Shown here: positions 1-9,362 of the stretch, piece after piece
Layout of the letters: every line of letters begins with the position of its first letter
Numbering within the stretch: position 1 is the stretch's first letter
Assembly: GCF_003028575.1 (NCBI RefSeq)
Contig: NZ_PYUD01000004.1
Span: 62,001 to 126,000 of the forward strand
Direction: 5' to 3'
DNA: 64,000 bases
From: Halomonas urumqiensis
GTDB taxonomy: Bacteria > Pseudomonadota > Gammaproteobacteria > Pseudomonadales > Halomonadaceae
Notes under the pieces: generated by a model
Seen by the model: the letters and a program-made list of their open reading frames with translations, nothing else
What the model was told of the DNA's origin: nothing
Databases searched by the model: none
Program-made: the position numbers and the translations under genes

Positions 1-151
1 AGGGTGATGCCTGTATGAGTGCTGGTGGGTGATCATGGCCAGTGGCGCCCATTTCAGGCTGACGGTGCGGGCCGTCACGCGAGGCCGCGACTTTCCAGGC
101 GGGAATCGGTACTCTGCCGGTTTACATCGACTGGGCAAGGAAATGGCGGCC

Positions 152-2512
152 ATGACTCGCCGTGGGTTCATCCTGACGCGACACTGGCGGGACTCGCCCG
201 AGGGAGTCTGCGTGACGTTCTGGCTTGCCACCGACGAGGGGCCGCTGGAGGTGCGCTTGCCACCACAGCCGGCGGTGGCCTTTGTGCCGACGTCGCAACG
301 TGGCGAGGTTGAGGCGTTGGTGGCGGGTGAGCCGCATGTCGAATTGCGTGACCTGGCGCTGAGTGATTTCCACCACCGTCCGTTGATGGGGCTTTACTGC
401 CGCCACTATCGCCAACTGATGACCCTGGACAAGCGCCTTCGGAATGCGGGTGTGAGCGTTTACGAGGGCGATATTCGCCCGCCGGAACGCTACCTGATGG
501 AGCGTTTCATCACCGCACCGGTGTCGGTGAGTGGCGAGCCGGACGCCAGCGGTGGCCTGCAACAAGCCCGATTGCGCCCGGACCCTGACTATCGTCCACC
601 ACTGACGATGGTGTCGCTTGATATCGAAACCAGCGGCAAGGGCGAGCTCTACTCCATCGCGCTAGAGGGGTGTGGCCAGCGCCAGGTGTTCATGCTGGGA
701 CCTGGCCATGGAGGCGACGCCCGCCTCGATATCTCGCTTGAGTATTGCGACACCCGAGAGAAGCTGCTCGAGTGTCTCAATCGCTGGTTCAGCGAGCACG
801 ACCCCGATGTCATCATCGGCTGGAACCTGGTGCAATTCGACCTGCGCGTGCTGCATGAGCATGCCAGCCGGCTCGGGGTTGCACTGCGCCTGGGGCGCGG
901 TGGCAGCGAGATCCAGTGGCGTGCGCATGCGCACCAGGGCAAGCATTTCTTCGCCGCGGCGCCAGGCCGTTTGATCATCGATGGCATCGAGGCGCTGCGC
1001 AGCGCGACCTGGCATTTCCCATCGTTCAGCCTGGAGAACGTCTCGCGGACCCTGCTGGGTGAGGGCAAGGCGATCGATAACCCCTACCAGCGGCTGGACG
1101 ATATCCTGCGCATGTTTGCCGAGGACAAGCCGGCACTGGCCCGCTACAACCTCAAGGATTGCGAGCTGGTCACGCGCATCTTCGCGCACACCGATCTCAT
1201 GGCCTTCCTGCTCGAACGCGCCTCCGTGACCGGTCTGCCCGCGGACCGCAGCGGTGGCTCGGTGGCGGCCTTCACCCATCTCTACCTGCCGCGGCTGCAT
1301 CGTCTGGGCTTCGTCGCACCCAATCTCGGTGAGGGGCAGCCGGATGAAAGCCCTGGTGGTTTCGTCATGGATTCGCGCCCGGGACTTTTCGATTCGGTGC
1401 TGGTGCTCGACTACAAGAGCCTCTATCCCTCGATCATCCGTACCTTCCTGATCGACCCGCTGGGTTTGATCGAGGGGCTTGCCAACCCTGACGATGCCGA
1501 CTCGGTGCCTGGCTTCAACGGCGCGCGCTTCTCGCGTACCCGGCATGCGCTTCCGGCAATCGTCGAAAGCGTCTGGCAGGGTCGTGAAGCGGCCAAGCGT
1601 GCCGGCAATGCGCCACTCTCCCAGGCACTGAAGATCATCATGAACGCCTTCTATGGGGTGCTGGGATCGAAGGGGTGCCGATTCTTCGATTCGCGCCTGG
1701 CATCGTCGATCACCCGGCGGGGCCACGAGATCATGGCCCGCACCCGCGAGCTGATCGAGGCCGAGGGGTATACGGTGATCTATGGCGATACCGATTCCAC
1801 CTTCGTATGGCTGGGTGGCGCCCATGGAGAGCGAGACGCCGCGCACATCGGGCATACTCTGGTGAGGCGGGTCAACACTTGGTGGCGCGAGTCTCTGGCC
1901 AACCAGTACGGCCTCGACAGTGCGCTGGAGCTGCAGTTCGAGACCCACTACCGACGCTTTCTGATGCCGACCATTCGTGGTGCCGAGGCGGGCAGCAAGA
2001 AGCGCTATGCCGGGTTGGTGCAAGATGAGAATGGCAGCGAGCGGATGGTGTTCAAGGGGCTCGAGACAGTGCGGACCGACTGGACAGAGCTTGCCAAGAC
2101 CTTCCAGCAGACCCTCTACCGGCGCATCTTCATGGGTGAACCCTACCAGGACTACGTGCGTGACACGGTGCGCCGGACCCTGGCCGGGGAGTTCGACGAT
2201 CAACTGGTCTATCGCAAGCGGCTGCGCCGGCGTCTGGTTGATTACCGGCGCAACGTGCCGCCCCATGTGCGTGCCGCACGACTCGCCGATGCGTTCAACG
2301 CCGAGATGGGCCGGCCGCTGCAGTACCAGAACGGTGGCTCTATTCGCTATGTGATGACGCTTGCCGGCCCCGAACCTCTCGAACGGCGCCGCTCACCCAT
2401 CGATACCGACCACTACCTGACCCGCCAGCTGCAACCGGTGGCCGACGCCATCCTGCCTTTCGTTGGCGATGACTTCGGCACCCTGATCGATCGCCAGCTG
2501 GGCTTGTTCTAG
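152..2512 (+). CDS. polB: DNA polymerase II (family B)
   Basis: Family B DNA polymerase with 3'-5' proofreading exonuclease; in E. coli it is the SOS-induced polymerase for replication restart and lesion bypass. All diagnostic motifs are visible: Exo I (SLDIETS), Exo II (GWNLVQFD), Exo III (YNLKDCE), polymerase motif A (DYKSLYPSI), motif B (KIIMNAFYG) and motif C (YGDTDS). From the chosen ATG the protein has 786 residues, close to the 783 of the E. coli enzyme, and its N-terminus ([12 protein letters not shown]) aligns with the E. coli start. An in-frame ATG at 143 is also possible, and the frame is open back to 29, but that extension looks unlike the family. The gene is convergent with the ABC exporter, 14 bp apart. 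No LexA box can be judged because only 28 bp of upstream sequence precede the open frame. Confidence 0.95.
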   Translation: MTRRGFILTRHWRDSPEGVCVTFWLATDEGPLEVRLPPQPAVAFVPTSQRGEVEALVAGEPHVELRDLALSDFHHRPLMGLYCRHYRQLMTLDKRLRNAGVSVYEGDIRPPERYLMERFITAPVSVSGEPDASGGLQQARLRPDPDYRPPLTMVSLDIETSGKGELYSIALEGCGQRQVFMLGPGHGGDARLDISLEYCDTREKLLECLNRWFSEHDPDVIIGWNLVQFDLRVLHEHASRLGVALRLGRGGSEIQWRAHAHQGKHFFAAAPGRLIIDGIEALRSATWHFPSFSLENVSRTLLGEGKAIDNPYQRLDDILRMFAEDKPALARYNLKDCELVTRIFAHTDLMAFLLERASVTGLPADRSGGSVAAFTHLYLPRLHRLGFVAPNLGEGQPDESPGGFVMDSRPGLFDSVLVLDYKSLYPSIIRTFLIDPLGLIEGLANPDDADSVPGFNGARFSRTRHALPAIVESVWQGREAAKRAGNAPLSQALKIIMNAFYGVLGSKGCRFFDSRLASSITRRGHEIMARTRELIEAEGYTVIYGDTDSTFVWLGGAHGERDAAHIGHTLVRRVNTWWRESLANQYGLDSALELQFETHYRRFLMPTIRGAEAGSKKRYAGLVQDENGSERMVFKGLETVRTDWTELAKTFQQTLYRRIFMGEPYQDYVRDTVRRTLAGEFDDQLVYRKRLRRRLVDYRRNVPPHVRAARLADAFNAEMGRPLQYQNGGSIRYVMTLAGPEPLERRRSPIDTDHYLTRQLQPVADAILPFVGDDFGTLIDRQLGLF

Positions 2513-2526
2513 CGCCGCTATGGCGG

Positions 2527-4380
2527 TCAAGTGCGTTCGCTGCCCGGAGCGCTGGCATTGGTGTCTCGATCCCCAGGCGTCGTCTCACCAAACTGCAGGT
2601 GAGCCAGATGGCGATACAGTGTGTTGGATGCCATCAGCTCGGCATGGGGGCCGGCCGCCACGATTCGCCCTTCATTGATCACCAGCAGGCGATCAGCGGC
2701 CATCACGGTGGCGAGCCGATGGGCAATCACCACGCTGGTGCGATCCTGCATCAGCCGATCGAGTGCCTGCTGGACGAGGCGCTCGCTCTCCGCATCCAGT
2801 GCACTGGTGGCTTCATCCAGCAGCAATATGCCGGGGTCCTTGAGCAGCGCACGGGCGATCGCCAGGCGTTGGCGCTGGCCACCGGAGAGCTGCACGCCGG
2901 ACGGCCCAAGCGAGGTATCGAATCCGTGAGGCAGGCTTGCGATAAAACTCAGTGCATTGGCGTCCCTGGCGGCAGCGTGCAGTTCTTCGTCAGTCGCCTG
3001 GGGGTTGCCGAAGCGCAGGTTGTCGGCCACCGTGGCGTCGAACAGCACCGGTTCCTGGGCGACCAGCCCCAGGCATTGGCGCAGCGCTGTCGGTGCCAGT
3101 TCACGCAGGTCGATGCCATCCAGGCGAATGGTGCCCTGGTCCGGGTCATGGAAACGCAGCAGCAGGGCGAGCAAGGTGCTCTTGCCACCCCCGGATGGCC
3201 CCACCAGGGCGAGGCGCTCGCCAGCACCGATGGTCAGATCCAGCCCTGCGAGCGCCGGATGCTCGCGACCGGGGTAGGTAAAGGTCACCCCCTCAAAGCG
3301 CAATTCGCCCCGCAACGGGCTTGGCAGCGGGGTGGGGGAGGCAGGTGCCTCGATGTGGGGCGTGGCATCGATGAGTTCCAGCAAGCGTTCGGCGGCGCCG
3401 GCCGCACGCTGCACGTCGCCGGCCACTTCAGCGAGCGTTGCCACGGCGCCTGCGGCAAGCACCGCATAGAACAGGAATGCCGACAGCTCGCCTGGCGTCA
3501 TCTCGCCGTCAAGTACCGCCTGACCACCCTGCCAGAGCATGATGCCCACGGCGCTGAACACCACCAGCATGGCGATGCCGGTCAGCCAAGCGCGTTGGCG
3601 AGTCCGGTCAATGGCGCCGGCGAAGGCATCCTCCACGCGGTCAGCGTAGGCCTTCCTTGCGCTCGACTCATGGGTGAAAGCCTGCACCGTGCGCATGCCG
3701 GTGAGCGTCTCGGTGGCATAACGGCCGAGTTCGGCCACCCGGTCCTGGCTGGTCCGCGACAGTCGTCTGACACGCCGCCCGAACCACAAGATTGGTAGCA
3801 CGGTGGCGGGAATCGCCAGCAGCACGATCACTGACAACCAGGGTTGGGTGATAAGCATCAGCCCCACCGCACCGATCAGCATCAGCAGGTTACGCACCGC
3901 CATCGACACTGATGAGCCGAACAGGCTCTGCAACACGCTGGTATCGGCGGTGAGCCGAGAGGCGATCTCACCGGCACCGGCGCCTTCACCCACGCGCATC
4001 TGCGCGTGACGCTTGTGGCTGGATTCGAAGAACGCTGGCTCCATCGTGAGCAGGTGATCGAATACTCGCCTGCGCAGGTCGGCGGCCAGGCGCTCACCGA
4101 TCCAGGTCACCAGGTAGTAGCGTAGCGCCGAGGCGCCGGCAAGCGTCGTCACCACCACCAGCATCAGACCAAGCGTGCGCGCCAGGCTCTCGCCATCGGC
4201 GGCCAGAAAGCCCTGGTCGATCATCAGCCGCAGGCCCTGCCCCAGCGCAAGCACACTGCTGGCGGCGACCAGCAAGGCGATGGCCGCGACGAGCAACCGG
4301 CGGCGGTAAGGCAGCAGGAGATCGAGCAGCCGCAGAAGAATGAGTGGATCGGGGTGACGTCGCATAGGGGGTCTCTGCAT
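2527..4380 (-). CDS. MsbA-like ABC exporter (TMD-NBD half-transporter)
   Basis: A 617-residue half-transporter of the type I ABC exporter fold: an N-terminal membrane domain (about residues 15-320, six predicted helices) followed by an ATPase domain with Walker A (GPSGGGKST), signature (LSGGQRQR) and Walker B (ILLLDEAT) motifs. Proteins of this kind work as homodimers in the inner membrane and export lipids or hydrophobic drugs; the substrate cannot be told here. The start is ambiguous. In-frame ATGs lie at 4380 and 4365, both within a tandem repeat whose further copies carry out-of-frame ATGs at 4396 and 4411, and no good Shine-Dalgarno sequence precedes any of them. It is a single gene, convergent with polB. 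Confidence 0.88.
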   Translation of the reverse strand: MQRPPMRRHPDPLILLRLLDLLLPYRRRLLVAAIALLVAASSVLALGQGLRLMIDQGFLAADGESLARTLGLMLVVVTTLAGASALRYYLVTWIGERLAADLRRRVFDHLLTMEPAFFESSHKRHAQMRVGEGAGAGEIASRLTADTSVLQSLFGSSVSMAVRNLLMLIGAVGLMLITQPWLSVIVLLAIPATVLPILWFGRRVRRLSRTSQDRVAELGRYATETLTGMRTVQAFTHESSARKAYADRVEDAFAGAIDRTRQRAWLTGIAMLVVFSAVGIMLWQGGQAVLDGEMTPGELSAFLFYAVLAAGAVATLAEVAGDVQRAAGAAERLLELIDATPHIEAPASPTPLPSPLRGELRFEGVTFTYPGREHPALAGLDLTIGAGERLALVGPSGGGKSTLLALLLRFHDPDQGTIRLDGIDLRELAPTALRQCLGLVAQEPVLFDATVADNLRFGNPQATDEELHAAARDANALSFIASLPHGFDTSLGPSGVQLSGGQRQRLAIARALLKDPGILLLDEATSALDAESERLVQQALDRLMQDRTSVVIAHRLATVMAADRLLVINEGRIVAAGPHAELMASNTLYRHLAHLQFGETTPGDRDTNASAPGSERT

Positions 4381-4423
4381 AGGGGGCTTTCTGCATAGGG
4401 GCTTTCTGCATGGGGGCTCTCTG
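4363..4423. repeat. Four-copy 15-16 bp tandem repeat spanning the ABC exporter start
   Basis: On the + strand the units read CATAGGGGGTCTCTG, CATAGGGGGCTTTCTG, CATAGGGGCTTTCTG and CATGGGGGCTCTCTG, beginning at 4363, 4378, 4394 and 4409. On the minus strand each unit supplies an ATG. Because one unit is 16 bp rather than 15 bp, the two proximal ATGs are in the exporter frame and the two distal ones are not. Gain or loss of the odd unit would move the distal ATGs into frame. Confidence 0.8.
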
Positions 4424-4490
4424 AACCGAGAGGAGGCAAGGTAGACAGGCTCGAGCGCTCAGTTTGCCAAGTAAATTATCGCGATCAAAC

Positions 4491-4523
4491 TTGACGATCC
4501 TGTATCATATGTCATATATATGA
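4491..4523 (+). promoter_or_regulatory. suyAB promoter with probable SuyR operator
   Basis: A TTGACG -35 element (4491-4496) is followed after 18 bp by TATATA (4515-4520). The -10 element lies inside the perfect 12 bp palindrome TCATATATATGA (4512-4523). The identical palindrome occurs at the same offset (21 bp from the first base of the -35 to the first base of the palindrome) in the slcC promoter. A repressor bound here would block the -10 element. Assignment to the GntR-family SuyR encoded nearby is an inference from proximity and from sharing by two sulfolactate operons. Confidence 0.72.
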
Positions 4524-4609
4524 GTGGTGGGGTGGTCAGGATCAATCGTCAACAAGGCCTTGATCACCGGATAACGACTTAAGGCTCCGCACCGGTAGAG
4601 GAGACGTAC

Positions 4610-4894
4610 ATGAGTATCGAATTCGTGGTGCACGATGCTGGGGACAGCGTCGGCGTGGTGGTGGTCGAGGGTGTTCAGGCAGGGCAGGCCCTGACGGGCT
4701 GGGTGATGCACCAGGACCAGACCCTCAATTTCGATGTGCTGGATGACATTCCGATCGGCCATAAGCTGGCCATCACCGACCTGGCCGAGGGAGATACCGT
4801 GATCAAGTACGGTGTCGATATTGGTCGCGTCGTCCAGCCGATCAAGAAGGGTGAGCACCTGCACGTCCACAACGTCAAAACCAAGAGGTGGTAA
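4610..4894 (+). CDS. suyA: (R)-Sulfolactate sulfo-lyase, small subunit
   Basis: A 94-residue SAF-domain protein homologous to the N-terminal part of altronate dehydratase UxaA ([25 protein letters not shown]). In the UxaA superfamily a split small plus large subunit arrangement is typical of SuyAB, which cleaves (R)-sulfolactate to pyruvate and bisulfite in the cytoplasm. A strong ribosome binding site (GAGGAG) precedes the ATG, and suyB begins 2 bp after the stop. The altronate or galactarate dehydratase alternative is disfavoured because the neighbours are sulfolactate and DHPS dehydrogenases plus a SuyZ/CuyZ-type exporter, and no uronate genes are present. Confidence 0.88.
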   Translation: MSIEFVVHDAGDSVGVVVVEGVQAGQALTGWVMHQDQTLNFDVLDDIPIGHKLAITDLAEGDTVIKYGVDIGRVVQPIKKGEHLHVHNVKTKRW

Positions 4895-4896
4895 GC

Positions 4897-6066
4897 ATGG
4901 AAATCAAGGGTCGCAAGTTCATGGGCTATCGTCGTGAAAACGGACGCGTGGGTGTCCGCAATCACGTGATCATCTTGCCAGTCGACGACATTTCGAATGC
5001 TGCCGCCGAGGCTGTGGCCAACAATATCAAGGGTTCCATTGCCTTGGCCCACCCCTATGGTCGCCTGCAGTTCGGTGCGGATCTCGACCTGCACTTCAGG
5101 ACGCTCATCGGCACGGGTTGCAATCCCAATGTGGCAGCCGTCGTGGTGATCGGTATCGAGCCGGGCTGGACGAACAAGGTTGTCGAGGGTATCCAGGCTT
5201 CCGGAAAGCCGGTGGCGGGTTTCTGGATCGAGCAGAATGGTGATCATAACACCATCTGCGCGGCCTCGAAAAAGGCTCGTGAGTTCGTTCAGAATGCCTC
5301 CGAAGTGCAGCGTGAAGAGTGCGACATCAGCGAGTTGTGGGTATCCACCAAGTGTGGTGAATCCGATACAACCTCTGGTTGCGGTGCCAACCCGACTGTT
5401 GGCGAAGCCTTCGATAAGCTGTATGAGGCGGGCTGCACACTGGTTTTCGGTGAGACATCGGAACTCACCGGGGGTGAGCACCTGGTTGCCGAGCGCTGCA
5501 GGACACCAGAGGTTCGCGAACAGTTCCAAGCCATGTTCGATCGCTACAGCGCGATGATTGATCGCCACAAGACCAGCGATCTCTCCGAGTCACAGCCAAC
5601 CAAGGGCAATATCGAAGGTGGCCTGACGACCATCGAAGAGAAGGCGTTGGGCAATATCCAGAAAATTGGTCACAAGTGCCTCGTTGATGGCGTCCTGGAC
5701 AAGGCCGAAACACCAGACAAGCCAGGCCTGTGGTTCATGGATTCATCCTCTGCCGCGGCGGAAATGGTGACGCTGTGTGCAGCCTCTGGGTATGTCGTTC
5801 ACTTCTTCCCCACGGGCCAGGGGAATGTCGTGGGCAATCCCATCCTGCCGGTTATCAAGATCTGTGCCAACCCGAGAACGGTTCGCACCATGAGCGAACA
5901 TGTCGATGTTGATGTGGCCGGCATTCTTGCCAGAGAAATCAACATGCCCGAAGCGGGTGACAAGTTGCTTGAAATGATGTTGCGTACCGCCAATGGTCGT
6001 TTCACGGCAGCTGAAGCACTTGGCCACCGGGAGTTCGTGTTGACTCGGTTGTTTGAAAGCGCCTGA
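4897..6066 (+). CDS. suyB: (R)-Sulfolactate sulfo-lyase, large subunit
   Basis: A 389-residue catalytic subunit of the UxaA/GarD dehydratase superfamily. It begins with the family motif [14 protein letters not shown] and carries conserved cysteines ([23 protein letters not shown]) of the sort that bind the metal or iron-sulfur cofactor in this family. With SuyA it would release sulfite from (R)-sulfolactate, leaving pyruvate for central metabolism. The ATG at 4897 is preceded by GAGG at 8 bp; a GTG at 4888 overlapping suyA is less likely. It is transcribed with suyA from the promoter at 4491-4520. Length and split-gene arrangement match SuyB rather than single-chain UxaA, which is about 500 residues. 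Confidence 0.88.
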   Translation: MEIKGRKFMGYRRENGRVGVRNHVIILPVDDISNAAAEAVANNIKGSIALAHPYGRLQFGADLDLHFRTLIGTGCNPNVAAVVVIGIEPGWTNKVVEGIQASGKPVAGFWIEQNGDHNTICAASKKAREFVQNASEVQREECDISELWVSTKCGESDTTSGCGANPTVGEAFDKLYEAGCTLVFGETSELTGGEHLVAERCRTPEVREQFQAMFDRYSAMIDRHKTSDLSESQPTKGNIEGGLTTIEEKALGNIQKIGHKCLVDGVLDKAETPDKPGLWFMDSSSAAAEMVTLCAASGYVVHFFPTGQGNVVGNPILPVIKICANPRTVRTMSEHVDVDVAGILAREINMPEAGDKLLEMMLRTANGRFTAAEALGHREFVLTRLFESA

Positions 6067-6298
6067 TTCAATAACGCGTTCGAATCACTCCATCCTCCTG
6101 TCACGGTATCTTCGGGTAGAAATACACGATATCGGACCGGAGCGGTGGAGTGAGACACGACCTGTTTGGATCGACATTATTTCAGGCCATGATGGAAACA
6201 CTGCACATTTGTTCAGCGCTTCCTTATCAAGAGACGTTCAGCGAATGATCTTCTGAGCGTCACGCACATGGCCTCCCTTCAGTGCACGGAAACTGCCG
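6067..6298. other. suyB-suyZ intergenic region
   Basis: A 232 bp gap without a convincing open frame. It holds no copy of the TCATATATATGA palindrome and no strong hairpin. suyZ could be read through from suyAB or have its own promoter; neither can be decided by eye. Confidence 0.4.
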
Positions 6299-7348
6299 AT
6301 GGCTCTCGAACGCATCAAGCGAGGGGATGGTTGGGCTACTGGCCATGCCAAGACTATGTTCAGTGTTGTGCCCAAGGTTTGGCGAGGCGTCATGGTGTGT
6401 ATCACCATTGCCCTGGCCACGACTTTCATCGCTGACCACTATGGTGGGCCCACACTACTTTATGCCCTGCTGTTCGGCATGACACTGCACTTTCTCTCCG
6501 AGGACGGCGCGTGTGTGGCCGGCATAGAGTTTTGTGCACGAACCATTCTTCGACTGGGCGTGGCGCTACTCGGTGTCAGGATTACTGTCGAACAGGTGAC
6601 TGACCTGGGGCCGGGACCCATCGTCGTCGTTGTCGCGGGTGTTTTCCTGACGATTCTCGCCGGGGTCGGCATCGCCAGAATCCTGGGCTTGAACCGGGAT
6701 TTGGGGCTGTTGAGTGGTGGTGCGGTTGCCATTTGTGGAGCCTCCGCGGCACTGGCACTCTCCGCGGTGATGCCACGCCATGAGGAAAGTGAGCGCCAGA
6801 CGATCCTGACGGTGGTAGGGGTGACGACACTGTCGACCATGGCAATGATCATCTATCCATTGATTGCGGGTGTGCTGCAACTGAGTGACAGCCAAGCGGG
6901 TATTTTTCTGGGCGCCACGATTCACGATGTCGCGCAAGTGGTTGGTGCGGGCTACATGATTTCAGAGGAAACCGGTGATATATCGACCTTTGTAAAACTC
7001 CTGCGTGTTGCCATGCTGGTGCCTGCCGTATTGTGCTTCATATGGCTATTTCGTCACGCGCACGAAACCAAGAATAGCGGCAGGAAGGCGCAGATGCTGC
7101 CCAGCTTTCTCGTCGCCTTCGTGGTGTTGGTCATCATCAATAGCCTGGGCCTGATTCCAGTGGTAGTGGCGGATAGTATGACGGACTTGTCGCGTTGGTG
7201 CCTGGTGACGGCCATTGCCGCGTTGGGTGTCAAGACATCATTTCACAAGTTGGCGGTCGTTGGCTGGAAGCCAGTCATCCTGATGGCATCGGAGACACTT
7301 TTCCTGTTGTTGTTGGTATTGGGGTTCATCGGTTTCGGGCTAGTGTGA
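6299..7348 (+). CDS. suyZ: Probable sulfite exporter, YeiH/UPF0324 family
   Basis: A 349-residue inner-membrane protein with about ten hydrophobic segments and the conserved core of the YeiH (Cons_hypoth698) family: LLYALLFGMTLHFL, GGAVAICGASAALA and GATIHDVAQVVGAG. Members sit in sulfolactate and cysteate desulfonation clusters (named SuyZ or CuyZ), where they are thought to export the toxic sulfite released by the lyase. Position directly downstream of suyAB on the same strand supports that role. The ATG has a modest ACGGA ribosome binding site. General YeiH proteins elsewhere are called putative sulfate exporters, so substrate assignment rests on context. Confidence 0.82.
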   Translation: MALERIKRGDGWATGHAKTMFSVVPKVWRGVMVCITIALATTFIADHYGGPTLLYALLFGMTLHFLSEDGACVAGIEFCARTILRLGVALLGVRITVEQVTDLGPGPIVVVVAGVFLTILAGVGIARILGLNRDLGLLSGGAVAICGASAALALSAVMPRHEESERQTILTVVGVTTLSTMAMIIYPLIAGVLQLSDSQAGIFLGATIHDVAQVVGAGYMISEETGDISTFVKLLRVAMLVPAVLCFIWLFRHAHETKNSGRKAQMLPSFLVAFVVLVIINSLGLIPVVVADSMTDLSRWCLVTAIAALGVKTSFHKLAVVGWKPVILMASETLFLLLLVLGFIGFGLV

Positions 7349-7483
7349 ATACAATGCACAGGCATCGTCTGCCAGTAGTAGCGCTGCACTCGAACTTCGA
7401 GACCGCCCAGTTTGAACTCAGTGCCTCGGGCCCAACGGCTAACTCAGTAGCGTAAGCATTCAGCCACGTGAGTCCGCAGGCAT

Positions 7484-8209
7484 TCACAGTTCATTCAGAT
7501 AGCAGTGGCTGTGGGTTTCACAGCGCGAAATCCGGTACTCGAGAGGGTTACCCTGAAGGTCCTTGGCAATACGTCGAATCTCCAGCAAGGGAGTACCTGT
7601 CTCGACGCCGAGACAGCCTTTATCCTTGTCGTCCGCCGCAACCGCGAATATGCGCTCTTCAGCGTGCGCCACACTGCGCCCAAAACGCTGTTGATAAAGA
7701 TGATATAGCGTATTGGGCAGCGGACTTGGCTGCTCCTCGAGGCCAGCGAAGTTTCGCGCTGACACCACGAGATCCTCGAGCAGGGCAGGGCGCTCATCGA
7801 GTTCGCGAATTCGACGAATATGGATGACATCCTCACTCGTCCCCAGTGCCAATGCCTCGGTTTCTTCAGTCGTTGCGGCTCGTCGCTCTCTGATCAGAAC
7901 ACGGGAAATGGGGAGCGAGCGTTTGCCATCCAGACCAACCAGGCAAAAAAACTGAAATAACGAACGATCGCTGTCGTGCGTCGCTACCACGGTGCCCTTT
8001 CCTTGGTATCGAATCAGCACATTTTCTTGCGCCAAGGCGTCAAGCGCCTTGCGCAGGGTTCCCACACTGACGCCGTACTGGTTCGACAGCGCTGATTCAC
8101 TGGGAATGAAGCTTCCTGGTGACCATTCACCCGACACGACCCGAGCGAGAAGGGCTTCCTTTATCTGCTGGTAAAGGGGGCGGAATGTTGGGGTAACATC
8201 CTGATTCAT
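7484..8209 (-). CDS. suyR: GntR-family (HutC/UTRA) regulator of sulfolactate genes
   Basis: A 241-residue regulator with an N-terminal GntR winged helix (YQQIKEALLARVVSGEWSPG, IPSESALSNQYGVSVGTLRKALD) and a C-terminal UTRA ligand-binding domain (about residues 90-240). It is transcribed divergently from slcC, and the shared 211 bp intergenic region contains the palindrome ATCATATATATGAT. The same 12 bp core lies in the suyAB promoter. It is therefore the best candidate for a repressor relieved by sulfolactate or a related metabolite. The gene is convergent with suyZ. The symbol follows usage for GntR-type regulators in sulfolactate clusters and is provisional. Confidence 0.8.
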   Translation of the reverse strand: MNQDVTPTFRPLYQQIKEALLARVVSGEWSPGSFIPSESALSNQYGVSVGTLRKALDALAQENVLIRYQGKGTVVATHDSDRSLFQFFCLVGLDGKRSLPISRVLIRERRAATTEETEALALGTSEDVIHIRRIRELDERPALLEDLVVSARNFAGLEEQPSPLPNTLYHLYQQRFGRSVAHAEERIFAVAADDKDKGCLGVETGTPLLEIRRIAKDLQGNPLEYRISRCETHSHCYLNEL

Positions 8210-8293
8210 AGGAATAACCTGTGGGCTTGTTAGGCCTGTGGGAGTTCAGTTTCAAGTTGATTGCATTATAACCAGAAAAAAGTCACATAACAC

Positions 8294-8327
8294 TTGACCC
8301 ATCCTTGTGCTACATCATATATATGAT
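8294..8327 (+). promoter_or_regulatory. slcC promoter with probable SuyR operator
   Basis: TTGACC (-35, 8294-8299), an 18 bp spacer and TATATA (-10, 8318-8323) form a promoter reading towards slcC. The -10 is embedded in a perfect 14 bp palindrome, ATCATATATATGAT (8314-8327), whose 12 bp core equals the site in the suyAB promoter, at the same spacing from the -35. It lies between suyR and slcC, so autoregulation of suyR is also possible. Confidence 0.75.
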
Positions 8328-8420
8328 ATATGAATCGTCGGCCCATTTTCCATACACGTTTCGAGTTTCGCTGAGGAAAGCACTGCCCAGGCGACAACGA
8401 CATTCATAACAGGAGTCATT

Positions 8421-9362
8421 ATGTTGAAAATTGTCGTAACCGAATTCATCGACGAACGGGTGGTAGACCGCCTGAAGGAACGCTTCAATGTCGTCTTTGA
8501 TACCCGGCTGGTCGACGATCGGCAGGAATTGTTGAAGGCCATCGAGGATGCCGATGGCGTTATCGTGCGTAACCGCACACAGGTCGACAGCGAGTTGCTG
8601 GATGGGGCGCCACGGCTGAAGGTCGTGGGCCGCCTGGGAGTGGGGTTGGACAATATTGATGTCGACGCGTGTGAGTCCCGGGGTGTGGCGGTCAAGCCTG
8701 CGCATGGGGGAAATGGAAGCTCGGTGGCCGAATATGTGATAGCCGGCGCATTGATGCTGCGACGCAACGCCTACTTCTCCAGTCGAGTGATGCTGGCTGG
8801 CCAGTGGCCCCGCCAGGAACTTATCGGGCGCGAGATCAGCGGGAGTGTGCTGGGCCTGGTGGGGTTCGGGGCGATTGCTCGCGAGACCGCTCGGCGTGCC
8901 CAGGCGCTTGATATGCAGGTGGTGGCTTACGACCCTCACTTGCCTGAGGACGCCCCGGAGTGGGGCGGCGTCAGGCGTTGCGAGACGCTTGATTCGCTGC
9001 TGGAAGTGGCCGATGTAGTGAGCCTGCATGTGCCGCTGAATGATGCGACGCGCCATCTGATCGATGCCGGTTCGCTCGCGCTGATGAAGTCCGATGCCGT
9101 GCTGATCAATGCCGCCAGAGGCGGAGTCATCGATGAACAGGCCCTGGCGACGGCGCTCGTCGAACACCGTCTGGCGGGAGCGATGCTCGATGTCTTCGAG
9201 CAGGAACCCCTGGCGCGAGGCTCGTGCCTGGAAGGTGTTCCCAACCTTATCCTGACACCGCATATTGCTGGCGTCACCGCAGAGTCCAATGCGCGTATCA
9301 GCCAAATCACTGCTGACAATGTCACGCAAGCCCTGGACAACGCAGAGGAGCTCAGCTCATGA
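8421..9362 (+). CDS. slcC: (S)-Sulfolactate dehydrogenase (D-2-hydroxyacid dehydrogenase family)
   Basis: A 313-residue NAD-dependent dehydrogenase of the D-3-phosphoglycerate dehydrogenase family. It shows the Rossmann motif GLVGFGAIA (residues 145-153) with the NAD-ribose acidic residue D171, and the catalytic triad Arg233 (NAARGG), Glu262 (FEQEP) and His281 (LTPHIAG). In sulfolactate degraders SlcC oxidises (S)-sulfolactate to sulfopyruvate, which ComC reduces to the (R) enantiomer used by SuyAB. A good ribosome binding site (AGGAG) precedes the ATG. comC overlaps its stop by 4 bp, so the two are translationally coupled. SerA is an unlikely alternative: the protein lacks a C-terminal ACT domain and the context is sulfonate catabolism. 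Confidence 0.86.
   Translation: MLKIVVTEFIDERVVDRLKERFNVVFDTRLVDDRQELLKAIEDADGVIVRNRTQVDSELLDGAPRLKVVGRLGVGLDNIDVDACESRGVAVKPAHGGNGSSVAEYVIAGALMLRRNAYFSSRVMLAGQWPRQELIGREISGSVLGLVGFGAIARETARRAQALDMQVVAYDPHLPEDAPEWGGVRRCETLDSLLEVADVVSLHVPLNDATRHLIDAGSLALMKSDAVLINAARGGVIDEQALATALVEHRLAGAMLDVFEQEPLARGSCLEGVPNLILTPHIAGVTAESNARISQITADNVTQALDNAEELSS

Noticed and set aside
662..2266. 534-codon open frame on the minus strand inside polB
   Set aside because: It lies wholly opposite a polymerase with all motifs intact. Long antisense frames are common in GC-rich genes, and the translation shows no domain pattern.
2599..3798. 399-codon + strand frame opposite the ABC exporter
   Set aside because: His/Gln/Arg-rich composition of an antisense shadow; the opposite strand has complete ABC motifs.
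4610..6066. Altronate dehydratase (UxaA) as the product of the two genes
   Set aside because: Same superfamily, but the split-subunit form together with slcC, comC, hpsN and suyZ fits sulfolactate sulfo-lyase; no uronate genes are present.
7349..7483. Terminator between convergent suyZ and suyR
   Set aside because: No stem of useful length with a T-run could be found.
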